Assembly (NCBI RefSeq): GCF_006715785.1
Contig: NZ_VFNX01000001.1
Span: forward strand, 5,126,001-5,190,000
Direction: 5' to 3'
Length of the DNA stretch: 64,000 nucleotides
From: Streptomyces puniciscabiei
Lineage (GTDB): Bacteria; Actinomycetota; Actinomycetes; Streptomycetales; Streptomycetaceae
Under the pieces are notes generated by a model. It did not search any database, was not told the origin of the DNA, and saw only the letters and a program-made list of their open reading frames with translations. The position numbers and the translations under genes are program-made. Shown here piece by piece: positions 35,921 through 44,136 of the stretch; the first letter of the stretch is position 1, and every line of letters starts with the position of its first letter.

Positions 35921-35981
35921 AGGCCGTAGGCAGCGAGGTCTACGGCAAGCGCGGACCCCTCGCGCGCTGCTGAGAGCGCGG

Positions 35982-35998
35982 GACCAGGGGTCCTGGTC
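35982..35998 (+). promoter_or_regulatory. Hairpin that may act as the riboswitch expression platform
   Basis: GACCAGG and CCTGGTC form a perfect 7-bp stem with a GGT loop. The heptamer GACCAGG also occurs at 35917-35923, in the P1 3' strand, so CCTGGTC could pair with either copy. No U-tract follows, so termination is not certain. The remaining leader to 36115 contains a pyrimidine-rich stretch near 36060-36080 and no gene. Confidence 0.4.
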
Positions 35999-36115
35999 AT
36001 CGAGGGAGCCTTCCGTGAGCAAGCGAATGCGATAGGGCCGCAGAGCCCCGCCTCCGCACACCCTTTTCTCTTCTCTTCCGCGCCTTCGGGCGTGCGTCCT
36101 CACGGGAGTTCCCCC

Positions 36116-37477
36116 ATGTCTGTCTTCACCGCTGCCGCCGACCAGTCCGTTTGCTCCCCGCTGCCCGTTCTGGGCCGGGATGTCACCGTCCCGCTCGTCA
36201 CCGGCGGCGAGGTCACCTACGCGGCCCTCGACTACGCGGCCAGTGCCCCCGCCCTGCAGCGTGTCTGGGACGACGTGGCCGCCTACGCGCCGTACTACGG
36301 CAGCGTCCACCGCGGCGCCGGCTACCTCTCCCAGCTCTCCACCGACCTGTTCGAGAACGCCCGCAGGACGGTCGCCGAGTTCCTCGGCTGCCGCGCCGAT
36401 GACCAGGTGGTCTTCACCCGCTCCACCACCGATTCCCTGAACCTGCTGGCCCGCGCCCTCCCCGCCGGCTGCCAGGTCTTCGTCTTCGAGACCGAGCACC
36501 ACGCGTCCCTGCTGCCCTGGCAGCACGCGAAGGTCACCTACCTCGACGCCCCGCGCACCCCGCAGCAGGCCGTCGCGACCCTGGAGCGGGCCCTCGCCGA
36601 CCGCGACCCGTACGGCCCGGCCCTGGTCTGCGTCACCGGCGCCTCCAACGTCACCGGCGAGCTGTGGCCGGTGCGCGAACTGGCCGCGGCGGCGCACGCG
36701 CACGGCGCCCGGATCGTCCTGGACGCCGCCCAGCTGGCCCCCCACCACCCCGTGTCCGTCCGTGACCTGGACGTCGACTGGGTCGCCTTCTCGGGGCACA
36801 AGCTGTACGCCCCCTTCGGCTCCGGTGTCCTGGCCGGCCGCGCCGACTGGCTGCGCGCCGCCGAGCCGTACCTCGCGGGCGGCGGCGCCAGCCGCAAGGT
36901 GACCCGGCGTCAGGACGGGGGTGTGGACGTGGAGTGGCACGAGAGTGCCGCGCGGCACGAGGCGGGCTCGCCCAATGTGATCGGTGCCTACTCCATCGCG
37001 GCGGCCTGCAAGGCGCTGACCGAGGCCGGCTGGGACACCCTGGTGGCCCGGGAGCAGCACCTCATCCGCAGGGTCCGCGAGGGCCTGGCCGAGGTCCCGC
37101 AGGTCAGGATCCTCTCCCTCTTCGGCGAGGACGCGCCCCGGGTCGGCGTGATCTCCTTCGTCGTCGAGGGCTGGAACAGCTCCCACTTCGCCGCCGCCCT
37201 GTCCGCCGAGTACGGCATCGGCGTCCGCGACGGCCTCTTCTGCGCCCACCCCCTGGTCCGCACCCTCCTCGGCAGCGACCCCCAGACCCAGGGCGAGTGC
37301 GGCGCCCCCGAGGCCGCGCCGGGCGAGAAGTCCCTCAACGCCATCCGCGTGAGCTTCGGCGCGGGCACCCCCGACGAGCACGTGGAGCGTTTCGTGACGG
37401 CGGTACGGGAACTGGTCACCGACGGCGCGCAGTGGACGTACCGCACGGAGGACGGCCGCTGCGTCCCGGCGGTGTGA
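36116..37477 (+). CDS. Class V aminotransferase / cysteine-desulfurase-like protein under SAM riboswitch control
   Basis: The 453-residue PLP enzyme resembles SufS/CsdA desulfurases: VVFTRSTTDSLNLLAR, ETEHHASLLPW, ASNVTGELWPV, IVLDAAQLAPH, the PLP Lys in FSGHKLYAPFGSG, and a Cys in VRDGLFCAHPLV near the expected active-site loop. It starts at ATG 36116 with GGGAG 8 nt upstream. The S-box riboswitch in its leader implies that it is switched off when SAM is plentiful, so a role in sulfur-amino-acid supply is likelier than general Fe-S assembly. Substrate (cysteine, cystathionine or other) is not determined. Confidence 0.88.
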   Translation: MSVFTAAADQSVCSPLPVLGRDVTVPLVTGGEVTYAALDYAASAPALQRVWDDVAAYAPYYGSVHRGAGYLSQLSTDLFENARRTVAEFLGCRADDQVVFTRSTTDSLNLLARALPAGCQVFVFETEHHASLLPWQHAKVTYLDAPRTPQQAVATLERALADRDPYGPALVCVTGASNVTGELWPVRELAAAAHAHGARIVLDAAQLAPHHPVSVRDLDVDWVAFSGHKLYAPFGSGVLAGRADWLRAAEPYLAGGGASRKVTRRQDGGVDVEWHESAARHEAGSPNVIGAYSIAAACKALTEAGWDTLVAREQHLIRRVREGLAEVPQVRILSLFGEDAPRVGVISFVVEGWNSSHFAAALSAEYGIGVRDGLFCAHPLVRTLLGSDPQTQGECGAPEAAPGEKSLNAIRVSFGAGTPDEHVERFVTAVRELVTDGAQWTYRTEDGRCVPAV

Positions 37478-37514
37478 TCAGCGCGCCGCAGACGCCTGGG
37501 CGGTCTTCGGACGA

Positions 37515-37796
37515 TCAGTTGTCGAGACCGATCGAGAAGGCCGCCTCCAGGTCGTGCTGGGAGTAGGTGCGGAAGGCCACGTGCGTGTCCGTGCCCTCCA
37601 CGCCGGGGATCTTGCTGATCCGCCCGGGGATGACATCGGCCAGGTCCTCGTGCTGCCGCACCCGGACCATCGCGATCAAGTCGTACGTACCGGTGACGGA
37701 GAAGACCTCGCTGACCGACTCCAGCGAAGCGATCTGCTCCGCGATCTCGGGGATCCGGTCCACGCTGGTCTTGATCAGGACGATCGCGGTGATCAC
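37515..37796 (-). CDS. Stand-alone Lrp/AsnC ligand-binding (RAM) domain protein
   Basis: This 93-residue protein matches only the C-terminal effector domain of Lrp/AsnC regulators (VTGTYDLIAMVRVRQHEDLADVI, then GVEGTDTHVAFRTYSQHDLE). It lacks the DNA-binding N-terminus. Such proteins can form decamers, bind amino acids and modulate full-length Lrp partners. It starts at GTG 37796, overlapping the rhomboid stop by 4 bp (GTGA), so expression is coupled to the protease gene. It converges on the desulfurase-like gene. Confidence 0.9.
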   Translation of the reverse strand: MITAIVLIKTSVDRIPEIAEQIASLESVSEVFSVTGTYDLIAMVRVRQHEDLADVIPGRISKIPGVEGTDTHVAFRTYSQHDLEAAFSIGLDN

Positions 37797-38536
37797 GGCA
37801 GGTTCTCTCCCTCGGGGGCCTGAGCAGGGGCGGCTTTCACTCTAGTCGCACGGCCGTAGCGCACCCACGCGTAGACGAACCCCAGCACGAATCCCACCAG
37901 GTGCGCCAGATACGCCACCCCCGGCCCCTGCGCGGAGCGCCCCGCCGCCGCCCACTGCAGCGCCGCCCAGAAGGGCAGCACGATCCAGGCCGGGAACCGC
38001 AGTGGCAGGAAGAACAGGAACGGCAGAAGACTGGTGACACGGGCGCGAGGGAACAGGTAGAGGAACGCCCCGAGGACCGCCGAGATCGCCCCGGACGCGC
38101 CCACCAGCGACTGCTCGGAGGCGTCGTTGGCGGCCGCGTACCCCAGCAGGGCGAGATAGCCGCAGCCGACGTAGAAGAGGGTGAACTCGACCCGGCCCAT
38201 CCGTTCCTCGGTCATCGCGCCGAAGACGAAGAGGAAGAGCATGTTGCCGAGCAGATGTACCCAGCTGCCGTGCACGAACAGGGCCGTGGCGGGGGTCAGG
38301 GCCGCGCGCACCGGCCTGGCGAACAGCTCGGCCGGCACCACGCCCCAGCGGTGGAAGTACGCCCGCTGCGCGGCGAGCAGGGCGTCCCCCGAGCCGTATC
38401 CCGGGGTGAGCCCCGAGGCCGGGCCCAGGACGAAGAGCAGACAGCACAGGGCGATGAGGCCGTACGTCATGGGTGCTGATGTGCTCCGGACCGCTCTGAA
38501 CGCCCTGCCCGCCGCCGTGCTCGACTCGCTGATCAT
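37793..38536 (-). CDS. Rhomboid-family intramembrane serine protease
   Basis: The 247-residue protein has the standard rhomboid layout. Helix 1 (MTYGLIALCCLLFVLG) is followed by the L1 loop, then FVHGSWVHLLGNMLFLFVFG with His and Asn residues. The nucleophile Ser is in LVGASGAISAVLG, and the dyad His in AYLAHLVGFVLGFVYAW. The start is taken as ATG 38536, giving a short basic cytoplasmic tail; ATG 38470 would begin at helix 1 itself. Neither has a strong ribosome site. It is divergent from a zinc-ribbon gene and overlaps the RAM-domain gene downstream. Substrates are unknown. Confidence 0.9.
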   Translation of the reverse strand: MISESSTAAGRAFRAVRSTSAPMTYGLIALCCLLFVLGPASGLTPGYGSGDALLAAQRAYFHRWGVVPAELFARPVRAALTPATALFVHGSWVHLLGNMLFLFVFGAMTEERMGRVEFTLFYVGCGYLALLGYAAANDASEQSLVGASGAISAVLGAFLYLFPRARVTSLLPFLFFLPLRFPAWIVLPFWAALQWAAAGRSAQGPGVAYLAHLVGFVLGFVYAWVRYGRATRVKAAPAQAPEGENLP

Positions 38537-38720
38537 GAATACAGAGCATGACGTAACGGGACGCAAGCCGACAGACCGCCTCGCCGCCGTGGACGGACCA
38601 GCGGCGAGTCGCCGCCAGGCCGTAGGGTTACCGCCACACGCGTCGGCCGGCGGCACGCGAGCGAGCACGAGCCGGTACGAGGCCGTACGAGCCCGAACGA
38701 GAAGGAAGCGGACAGCCACG

Positions 38721-38960
38721 ATGACGGTTCCCCTGCCGACCGCCACCACCCGATGGCGCTGCACCCTGTGCGGCAACCTGACCCGGTTCGACGTGACGCG
38801 CTCCTCGAAGGTCGTCGAGTACGTCCACCTCGATCTGGCCGGCGAGCCGACCGTGGAGGAGCGCGAGGTGGTCAGTGAGACCATCGAGTCGGTGCGGTGC
38901 CGCTGGTGCAACGCGGTGGACCAGGTGGAACTCGTGGACAGGCCGGGCGCCGGCTCCTGA
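38721..38960 (+). CDS. Small zinc-ribbon-like protein
   Basis: The 79-residue protein has two CxxC knuckles, RCTLCGN near residue 14 and RCRWCNA near 59, separated by an acidic beta-rich segment (EREVVSETIESV). This is the pattern of a zinc ribbon. It starts at ATG 38721 with GAAGGAAG about 13 nt upstream. It is followed 42 nt later by the NYN-domain gene, suggesting an RNA-related operon, but this is inference. Confidence 0.82.
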   Translation: MTVPLPTATTRWRCTLCGNLTRFDVTRSSKVVEYVHLDLAGEPTVEEREVVSETIESVRCRWCNAVDQVELVDRPGAGS

Positions 38961-39002
38961 GCGGAGCGGCTCCGAAGAAGTGGAAGTAGTGGGGTGTGAC
39001 GG

Positions 39003-40346
39003 ATGGTGGAGACCACAGGCGGGGGGCCGGGCGACGGCACCGCCGAGGTGCTTGACCGTCCGCTGCCCGACGGGGTGCGACGCAGGGTCGTCCAGATCGT
39101 CTCCGACGGCTTCGGCGGGCTGACCATGACGGAACTGCCCGCCCAGCTCAGGCAGTACGCCCGCTTCACCCCCAGCCGCCGGGCCAAGTTCGCCGGCAAC
39201 GCGATGGCGGCGGCGCTGGAGACCGATGCGCTGTTCCGGCAGCGGATCGGGGAGAAGTTCAGAGAGGCGCAGCCGGAACTCGCCGGCGCCCTCGACTCCG
39301 GCTCGCCGCTCCCGGCCGCGGACCCGCTCGACGTGGCGGCCGCGGCCTACGTGCTGCGCCCGGCGGGCTGGGTGAAGCTGGTCACCGCGGTCGGCGAGGA
39401 GGTCCAGCGCGCGGACGCCGAGCGCGCCGACGAGGAGAGCCGGGCCGAGCTGGAGCGGCTGCGCGCCGAGCTGGCCCAGGCCCGCGAGCACACCCGCGCC
39501 GAGAACGAACGGCTGCGGGCGGAGCTGGAGTCGGCGAAGAAGGAAGCGGAATCGCTGCACCGCAAGCTCCGGGCCGCCCTCAGCGACGTCAAGCGGGGCG
39601 AGGCCGCCCTGCGCAAGGCCCAGGGCGAGATGGACGCCCTACGCGCCGAGGCGCACCGGCAGGTGTCGGCCGCCGAGAGCGAGTCGCGCCGGCTCAAGGC
39701 CCGCCTCGGCGAGGCGGAGGCCGCGCTGGAGGCGACCCGCCGCGCCGCCCGCGAGGGCCGCAGCGTGGAGGACATGCGGGTACGGCTGCTGCTCGACACC
39801 CTGCTGGAGGCGACCCAGGGCCTCAGGCGCGAACTCGCCCTGCCGCCCGTGTCCGTGCGGCCCGCCGAGACCGTGGACGCGGTCGAACCGGGACGAATGA
39901 CCCCGAAGGACATCGCGGCGCGCGCCCTGTCGGAGAACGACCCGGCCATTCTCGACCAGTTGCTTGCGCTGCCGCAGGTACATCTGGTGGTCGACGGCTA
40001 CAACGTCACCAAGACCGGCTATCCGCAGATGCCGCTGGAGAAGCAGCGGCTCAGACTCCTCGGCCAGCTCTCCGCGCTCGCCGCGCAGACCGGCGCCGAG
40101 GTGACCTGTGTCTTCGACGGCGCCGAACTGGCCGCCCCGGTGCTGCTCGCACCGCCGCGCGGGGTCCGGGTGCTGTTCTCCAAGCCGGGCGTCACGGCCG
40201 ACGAGCTGATCCGTCAGCTGGTGCGCGCGGAGCCGCCCGGCCGTCCGGTCATCGTCGCCTCCACCGACCGTGAGGTGGCCGACGGGGTCGCCAGGGCGGG
40301 TGCCCGGCCCGTCGCCTCTGCGGTGCTTCTCAAGCGACTGTCCTGA
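39003..40346 (+). CDS. NYN-domain (YacP/Rae1-like) RNA nuclease with long coiled coil
   Basis: The 447-residue protein has an alpha-helical N-terminus (30-130), a coiled coil over about 135-245 (ELERLRAELAQAREHTRAEN and onward), and a C-terminal NYN nuclease domain (about 320-447). The latter has LVVDGYNVTKTGYP, VTCVFDG, KPGVTADELIRQLV and IVASTDREVADG; the Asp residues are the likely metal ligands. Bacillus Rae1 (YacP) cleaves mRNA in the ribosome; the coiled-coil extension is absent there and may mediate partner binding. It starts at ATG 39003. A CGGGCAT/ATGCCCG hairpin follows the stop at 40356. Confidence 0.88.
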   Translation: MVETTGGGPGDGTAEVLDRPLPDGVRRRVVQIVSDGFGGLTMTELPAQLRQYARFTPSRRAKFAGNAMAAALETDALFRQRIGEKFREAQPELAGALDSGSPLPAADPLDVAAAAYVLRPAGWVKLVTAVGEEVQRADAERADEESRAELERLRAELAQAREHTRAENERLRAELESAKKEAESLHRKLRAALSDVKRGEAALRKAQGEMDALRAEAHRQVSAAESESRRLKARLGEAEAALEATRRAAREGRSVEDMRVRLLLDTLLEATQGLRRELALPPVSVRPAETVDAVEPGRMTPKDIAARALSENDPAILDQLLALPQVHLVVDGYNVTKTGYPQMPLEKQRLRLLGQLSALAAQTGAEVTCVFDGAELAAPVLLAPPRGVRVLFSKPGVTADELIRQLVRAEPPGRPVIVASTDREVADGVARAGARPVASAVLLKRLS

Positions 40347-40570
40347 AGGCCCAACGGGCATATGCAATGCCCGAATTAGCCGTATCGTCACGCAACGTAG
40401 TGTCGATCGCGCATCACGGCATGTGAGTTCTGTGCAAAGAATGCATTGCGTGATGGGATTTTCTGGTGAGAGGATTTGAACTGATCACAACTGGGTCACT
40501 AGGGTCTGGGCTCGAACCTCCGAACGGGTGATCACTCACTCACTCACTCACGAGAAGGAGTTCGTCCTCC
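40347..40570 (+). promoter_or_regulatory. Leader of the first NlpC/P60 gene with inverted TCACGCAA motifs
   Basis: After a small hairpin (CGGGCAT/ATGCCCG near 40356-40374), TCACGCAA (40388-40395) and its exact complement TTGCGTGA (40446-40453) lie 50 nt apart. GCATCACG sits between them. The region is AT-richer than its surroundings. It could be a regulator site pair upstream of the cell-wall hydrolase; I see no c-di-AMP riboswitch consensus. Confidence 0.35.
40532..40551 (+). repeat. TCAC tetranucleotide microsatellite in the 5' leader
   Basis: Five perfect TCAC units lie immediately before the ribosome site (GAAGGAG, 40554-40560) of the GTG-start NlpC/P60 gene. Tetranucleotide runs are rare in GC-rich Streptomyces DNA and are prone to slippage. 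Confidence 0.85.
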
Positions 40571-41605
40571 GTGGCGTCCCACCGTCGACCCAAGCAGCAG
40601 AGTCGCGCCCGCGTGACCGTGCTGACCACCGCAGCCGCCGCAGCCGTCGTCCTGAGCGCGAACGCCGCCAACGCCGCGCCGAGCCAGAAGCTCTCCAAGG
40701 ACCAGGTCAAGGCCAAGGTCGACGAGCTCTACCAGCAGGCGGAGCAGGCCTCCGAGAAGTTCGACGGGGCCAAGGCGAAGCAGCAGAAGCTGCAGAAGGA
40801 AATATCCACCATCCAGGACAACGTCGCGCGGGGTCAGCAGGACCTCAACAAGCTGCGCGACGGCCTGGGTTCGCTGGCCACCTCGCAGTACCGCTCGGGC
40901 GGCATCGACCCCTCGGTCCAGCTCTTCCTGTCCTCGAACCCGGACGACTTCCTCGACAAGGCCTCCACGCTCGACCAGTTGAGCGCCCAGCAGGTCGACG
41001 CCCTGAAGAAGATTCAGGACAAACAGCGCGAACTCGCCCAGGAGCGCACGGAAGCCGCCGACAAGCTCAAGGACCTCTCCTCCACGCGCACCCAGCTGGA
41101 GCAGAAGAAGAAGGAGGTCCAGGCCAAGCTCGCCGACGCGCAGAAGCTGCTCAACACCCTGACGGCCAAGGAGAAGGCGGACCTCGCCGCCCAGCAGGCG
41201 CGCGCAGACCGCTCCTCCAGCGCTCGCGTCAACCTCGGCGACGCCCCGCCGGCCTCCGGCCGCGCCGCGGCGGCCTTCTCCGCCGCGCAGAGCGTGATCG
41301 GCTCGCCCTACGTCTACGGCGCCTCCGGCCCGTCCTCCTTCGACTGCTCGGGCCTGACCTCCTGGGCCTACGCCCAGGCCGGTGTCTCGATACCGCGCAC
41401 CTCCGAGTCGCAGGCCACCATCGGCACCCGCATCTACGACCAGAGCCAGCTCAAGGTCGGCGACCTGGTGTTCTTCTACGGCGACATCCACCACGTCGGC
41501 CTGTACGCGGGCAACGGCCAGGTGCTGCACGCCCCGCACACCGGTGCCGTGGTCCGCTACGAGGCGATGTCCGACATGCCCTTCCAGTTCGGCGTCCGGG
41601 TCTGA
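40571..41605 (+). CDS. Secreted NlpC/P60 peptidoglycan endopeptidase (first of a tandem pair)
   Basis: The 344-residue exported protein has a signal peptide ending near ANAANAAPS and a long coiled-coil domain (about 40-215, KVDELYQQAEQASEKFDGAK). A C-terminal NlpC/P60 Cys-peptidase domain has the nucleophile in SSFDCSGLTSWAY and His residues in DIHHVGLYAGNG. This is the RipA/RipD-like layout: such enzymes cut peptide stems and need the coiled coil for control. It starts at GTG 40571 with GAAGGAG 10 nt upstream. The paralogue 250 nt downstream has the same domains and about half identical residues. Confidence 0.93.
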   Translation: MASHRRPKQQSRARVTVLTTAAAAAVVLSANAANAAPSQKLSKDQVKAKVDELYQQAEQASEKFDGAKAKQQKLQKEISTIQDNVARGQQDLNKLRDGLGSLATSQYRSGGIDPSVQLFLSSNPDDFLDKASTLDQLSAQQVDALKKIQDKQRELAQERTEAADKLKDLSSTRTQLEQKKKEVQAKLADAQKLLNTLTAKEKADLAAQQARADRSSSARVNLGDAPPASGRAAAAFSAAQSVIGSPYVYGASGPSSFDCSGLTSWAYAQAGVSIPRTSESQATIGTRIYDQSQLKVGDLVFFYGDIHHVGLYAGNGQVLHAPHTGAVVRYEAMSDMPFQFGVRV

Positions 41606-41682
41606 TACCCGCCGCGATCCCCTCGGAAACGCTCGCACGGGGGCGCCCGAACGGGCGAATCCCGTGGACCGGAAGTGACTCC

Positions 41683-41718
41683 ACGCCCCGCCACTGACCT
41701 GGGTCAGCGGCGGGGCGT
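41683..41718 (+). terminator. Hairpin terminator between the two NlpC/P60 genes
   Basis: ACGCCCCGCC pairs with GGCGGGGCGT, with a further CTGAC/GTCAG pairing inside one mismatch. Its presence means the two paralogues probably have separate promoters. Confidence 0.85.
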
Positions 41719-41854
41719 CACCGTATGTTGCCGCCACGGCCGTTGGTCCGGCCCCTTCCGCACGGCTACTGTCTGCCGCGTTTCCCCGGCGCCGGGGCCT
41801 CCCCGTCCCCAGGCGCCGGGGGAGCGGTTCCTGTCCGCCAGCAGAAGGACTGCC

Positions 41855-42892
41855 GTGGGGTCTCATCGCCGCTTCTCCTCCTCCGGATTCGACCGGGGCG
41901 CCGCCGCCCTGTGCGTGCTGTCGGCCGCGGCCGCCGCACTCGGCGCCGTACCGGCACAGGCCGCACCGAAGGGCGACACCCGGGCCGAGGTGGACCGGCT
42001 CTACCAGGAGGCCGAGCAGGCGACCCAGGCCTACGACAAGGCCCAGGAGCGGGAGGGCGCGCTGCGCCGTGAGGTCCGCGAGGCCCAGGACCTCATCGCC
42101 CGGCAGCAGCAGCGCGTCAACACCCTGCGCGAGCAGCTGGGTTCGCTGGCCGGCGCCCAGTACCGCGCGGGCGGCATCGACCCGGCCGTGGCGCTGCTCT
42201 TCTCCGACAGCCCCGACGACTATCTCGACAAGGCGTCCACCCTCGACCGCATCACCGCTCAACAGGCCGGGCAGCTGCGGGAGTTGCAGTCCGCGCTGCG
42301 GGACCTCGCCCAGGAGCGCTCGGTGGCGGTCGGGAAACTCGCCGAGCTGGAGAGCAGCCGCAAGGCCGTGGCCACGCAGAAGCGGACCGTGGTGCGCAAG
42401 CTCGCCAGGGCCCGGCAGCTGCTCAACGCGCTCCCGCCGGCCGACCGCGCGGTCCTCGGCCGGGCCTCGCGCTCCGACGGCGACGGCCGCCTCGATCTGT
42501 CCGACCTGACCGGCCTCATCGCCCCCGACACCTCGGACACCCCCGACGCCCGCGCCGCCGCCGCGGTGGCCGCCGCCCGCTCCGCCCTCGGCCGGCCGTA
42601 CGTGTGGGGCGCCAGCGGCCCCTCCGGCTTCGACTGTTCGGGCCTGATGCAGTGGTCGTACGCGCACGCCGGGGTCCAGCTGCCCCGGACCTCGCAGGAA
42701 CAGCGCTTCGCCGGCCGGCAGGTCCCGCTCTCCGAGGCGCGGCCCGGCGACCTGGTCATCTACCGCTCCGACGCCAGTCATGTGGGGATGTACGTCGGCA
42801 ACGGCCAGGTCATCCACGCGCCCTATCCCGGCGCCGCGGTGCGCTACGACCCGGTCGGGATGATGCCGGTCTCCTCGGTCACCCGGCCCTGA
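41855..42892 (+). CDS. Secreted NlpC/P60 peptidoglycan endopeptidase (second of a tandem pair)
   Basis: The 345-residue protein starts at GTG 41855 with AGAAGGA about 6 nt upstream. It has a signal peptide (cleavage near PAQAAPKG), a coiled-coil domain (RAEVDRLYQEAEQATQAYDK) and a C-terminal NlpC/P60 domain with the nucleophile in SGFDCSGLMQWSY and His in SDASHVGMYVGNG. It matches the preceding gene end to end, indicating tandem duplication and divergence; the linker here is more acidic (DLSDLTGLIAPDTSDTPD). Confidence 0.93.
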   Translation: MGSHRRFSSSGFDRGAAALCVLSAAAAALGAVPAQAAPKGDTRAEVDRLYQEAEQATQAYDKAQEREGALRREVREAQDLIARQQQRVNTLREQLGSLAGAQYRAGGIDPAVALLFSDSPDDYLDKASTLDRITAQQAGQLRELQSALRDLAQERSVAVGKLAELESSRKAVATQKRTVVRKLARARQLLNALPPADRAVLGRASRSDGDGRLDLSDLTGLIAPDTSDTPDARAAAAVAAARSALGRPYVWGASGPSGFDCSGLMQWSYAHAGVQLPRTSQEQRFAGRQVPLSEARPGDLVIYRSDASHVGMYVGNGQVIHAPYPGAAVRYDPVGMMPVSSVTRP

Positions 42893-42920
42893 TCCGGCCG
42901 CTCGCCGTTACGATCGGGAA

Positions 42921-44114
42921 GTGGCTGGTCGCAGGCGGGCGTGGAGTATCGGGGCCGTGGGGCTCGGGCTGCTGCTGCCCCTGGCCGGCTGCGGCGGCAC
43001 CCCGTCCGACACCGCCCGCGCCCAGGTGCAGCATCTGCTCGACCGGCGCTCGGCCGCGCTCCTCGGCCACGACGAGACGGCGTACGGGGTGACGGGCACC
43101 CGCACCGAGTACACCCGGCTGCGCGCCCTGCCGCTGGCCTCCTGGGCCTACCGGGTCACCGCCGTGCACCGCACCTCCGCCGGCACCACCGCCGACGCCG
43201 ACCTGAGCTATCGCGTCGCGGGGTACGACAAGGCCCCTGTCGACGCCCGGCGCACCCTCACCCTCGGCCGCACCGCCGACGGCAAGTGGTACGTCACCGC
43301 CGACCGGCCCGCCGAGGACGCCGGGCAGCAGCTGTGGGACCAGGGTCCGGTGACCGCCGTCAAGGGCGCGCACAGCCTGGTCCTGGGCACCGGCCGGACC
43401 CTCGCCGACCTGCGCGGATACGCGAAGCTGGCCGACCGTGCGGTGCCCGCGGTCTCCCGGGCCTGGGGCACCGACTGGACCCGCCGTGTCGTCGTCCTCG
43501 TCCCGCGGTCCCTGCAGGGCATGGCGGGACTGCTCGGCTCGCCCGCCGCGAACTACCGGGGGATCGCCGCCGTGACCACCGGTGAGACGGGGGGCTCGGG
43601 CCGGGCGCCCGCGGACCGGGTGGTCGTCAACCCGGAGGCGTACGCCATCCTCGGTGACCTCGGCAAGCAGGTGGTGCTCACCCACGAGACCACCCATGTG
43701 GCCACCCGCGCGCACACCACCGCCGCGACTCCGCTGTGGCTCTCCGAGGGCTACGCGGACTGGATCGGCTACCTGGGCACCGGCCGCACCCCCACCGAGG
43801 CCGCGCCGGAGCTCACCCGTGCCGTGCAGGACGGTCACCCGCCCACCGGGCTCCCCACCGACAAGGACTTCGGCTTCACCAGCGACCCGGCCGAGCTCGC
43901 CCGGGCCTACGAGAGCGGCTGGCTGGCCTGCCGGATGATCGCCGATCACTGGGGCGCGGCCCGGCTCGACGCCTTCTACCGCGCCGTCGGTGCCCACCGG
44001 AAGCGGGCGGGGGCGGTCGAGGACGCGCTGCGGAAGGTGCTGGGGACCACACCGGGGGAGTTCACCGGGCAGTGGCGGGAGTATGTGCGGGCGCAGCTGA
44101 GCCGGACCGAGTGA
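42921..44114 (+). CDS. Lipoprotein with gluzincin-type metallopeptidase motif
   Basis: The 397-residue protein has a lipoprotein signal (LLLPLAGC), a nuclear-transport-factor-like region (about 30-130, ALLGHDETAYGVTGTRTEYT), and a zinc peptidase core. HETTH in VVLTHETTHVATR supplies two His ligands and the catalytic Glu; the Glu in LSEGYADWIG about 19 residues later is the third ligand. This spacing defines gluzincins. It starts at GTG 42921, only 28 nt after the second NlpC/P60 gene. TACGAT 6 nt upstream suggests an additional leaderless promoter. It is probably a wall-associated protease; the substrate is unknown. Confidence 0.85.
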   Translation: MAGRRRAWSIGAVGLGLLLPLAGCGGTPSDTARAQVQHLLDRRSAALLGHDETAYGVTGTRTEYTRLRALPLASWAYRVTAVHRTSAGTTADADLSYRVAGYDKAPVDARRTLTLGRTADGKWYVTADRPAEDAGQQLWDQGPVTAVKGAHSLVLGTGRTLADLRGYAKLADRAVPAVSRAWGTDWTRRVVVLVPRSLQGMAGLLGSPAANYRGIAAVTTGETGGSGRAPADRVVVNPEAYAILGDLGKQVVLTHETTHVATRAHTTAATPLWLSEGYADWIGYLGTGRTPTEAAPELTRAVQDGHPPTGLPTDKDFGFTSDPAELARAYESGWLACRMIADHWGAARLDAFYRAVGAHRKRAGAVEDALRKVLGTTPGEFTGQWREYVRAQLSRTE

Positions 44115-44136
44115 CGCCCCGCTCCCTTGCGACCGG

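Noticed and set aside
35846..35973. A 42-codon frame (MSDSHEAPADCPATLRPW and onward) inside the desulfurase leader, resembling a leader peptide.
   Set aside because: It is entirely explained by the SAM-I aptamer sequence and has no ribosome site; the frame is incidental.
40347..40570. A c-di-AMP (ydaO-type) riboswitch before the NlpC/P60 gene, as found before some Streptomyces wall hydrolase genes.
   Set aside because: The characteristic conserved blocks are not visible in this leader.
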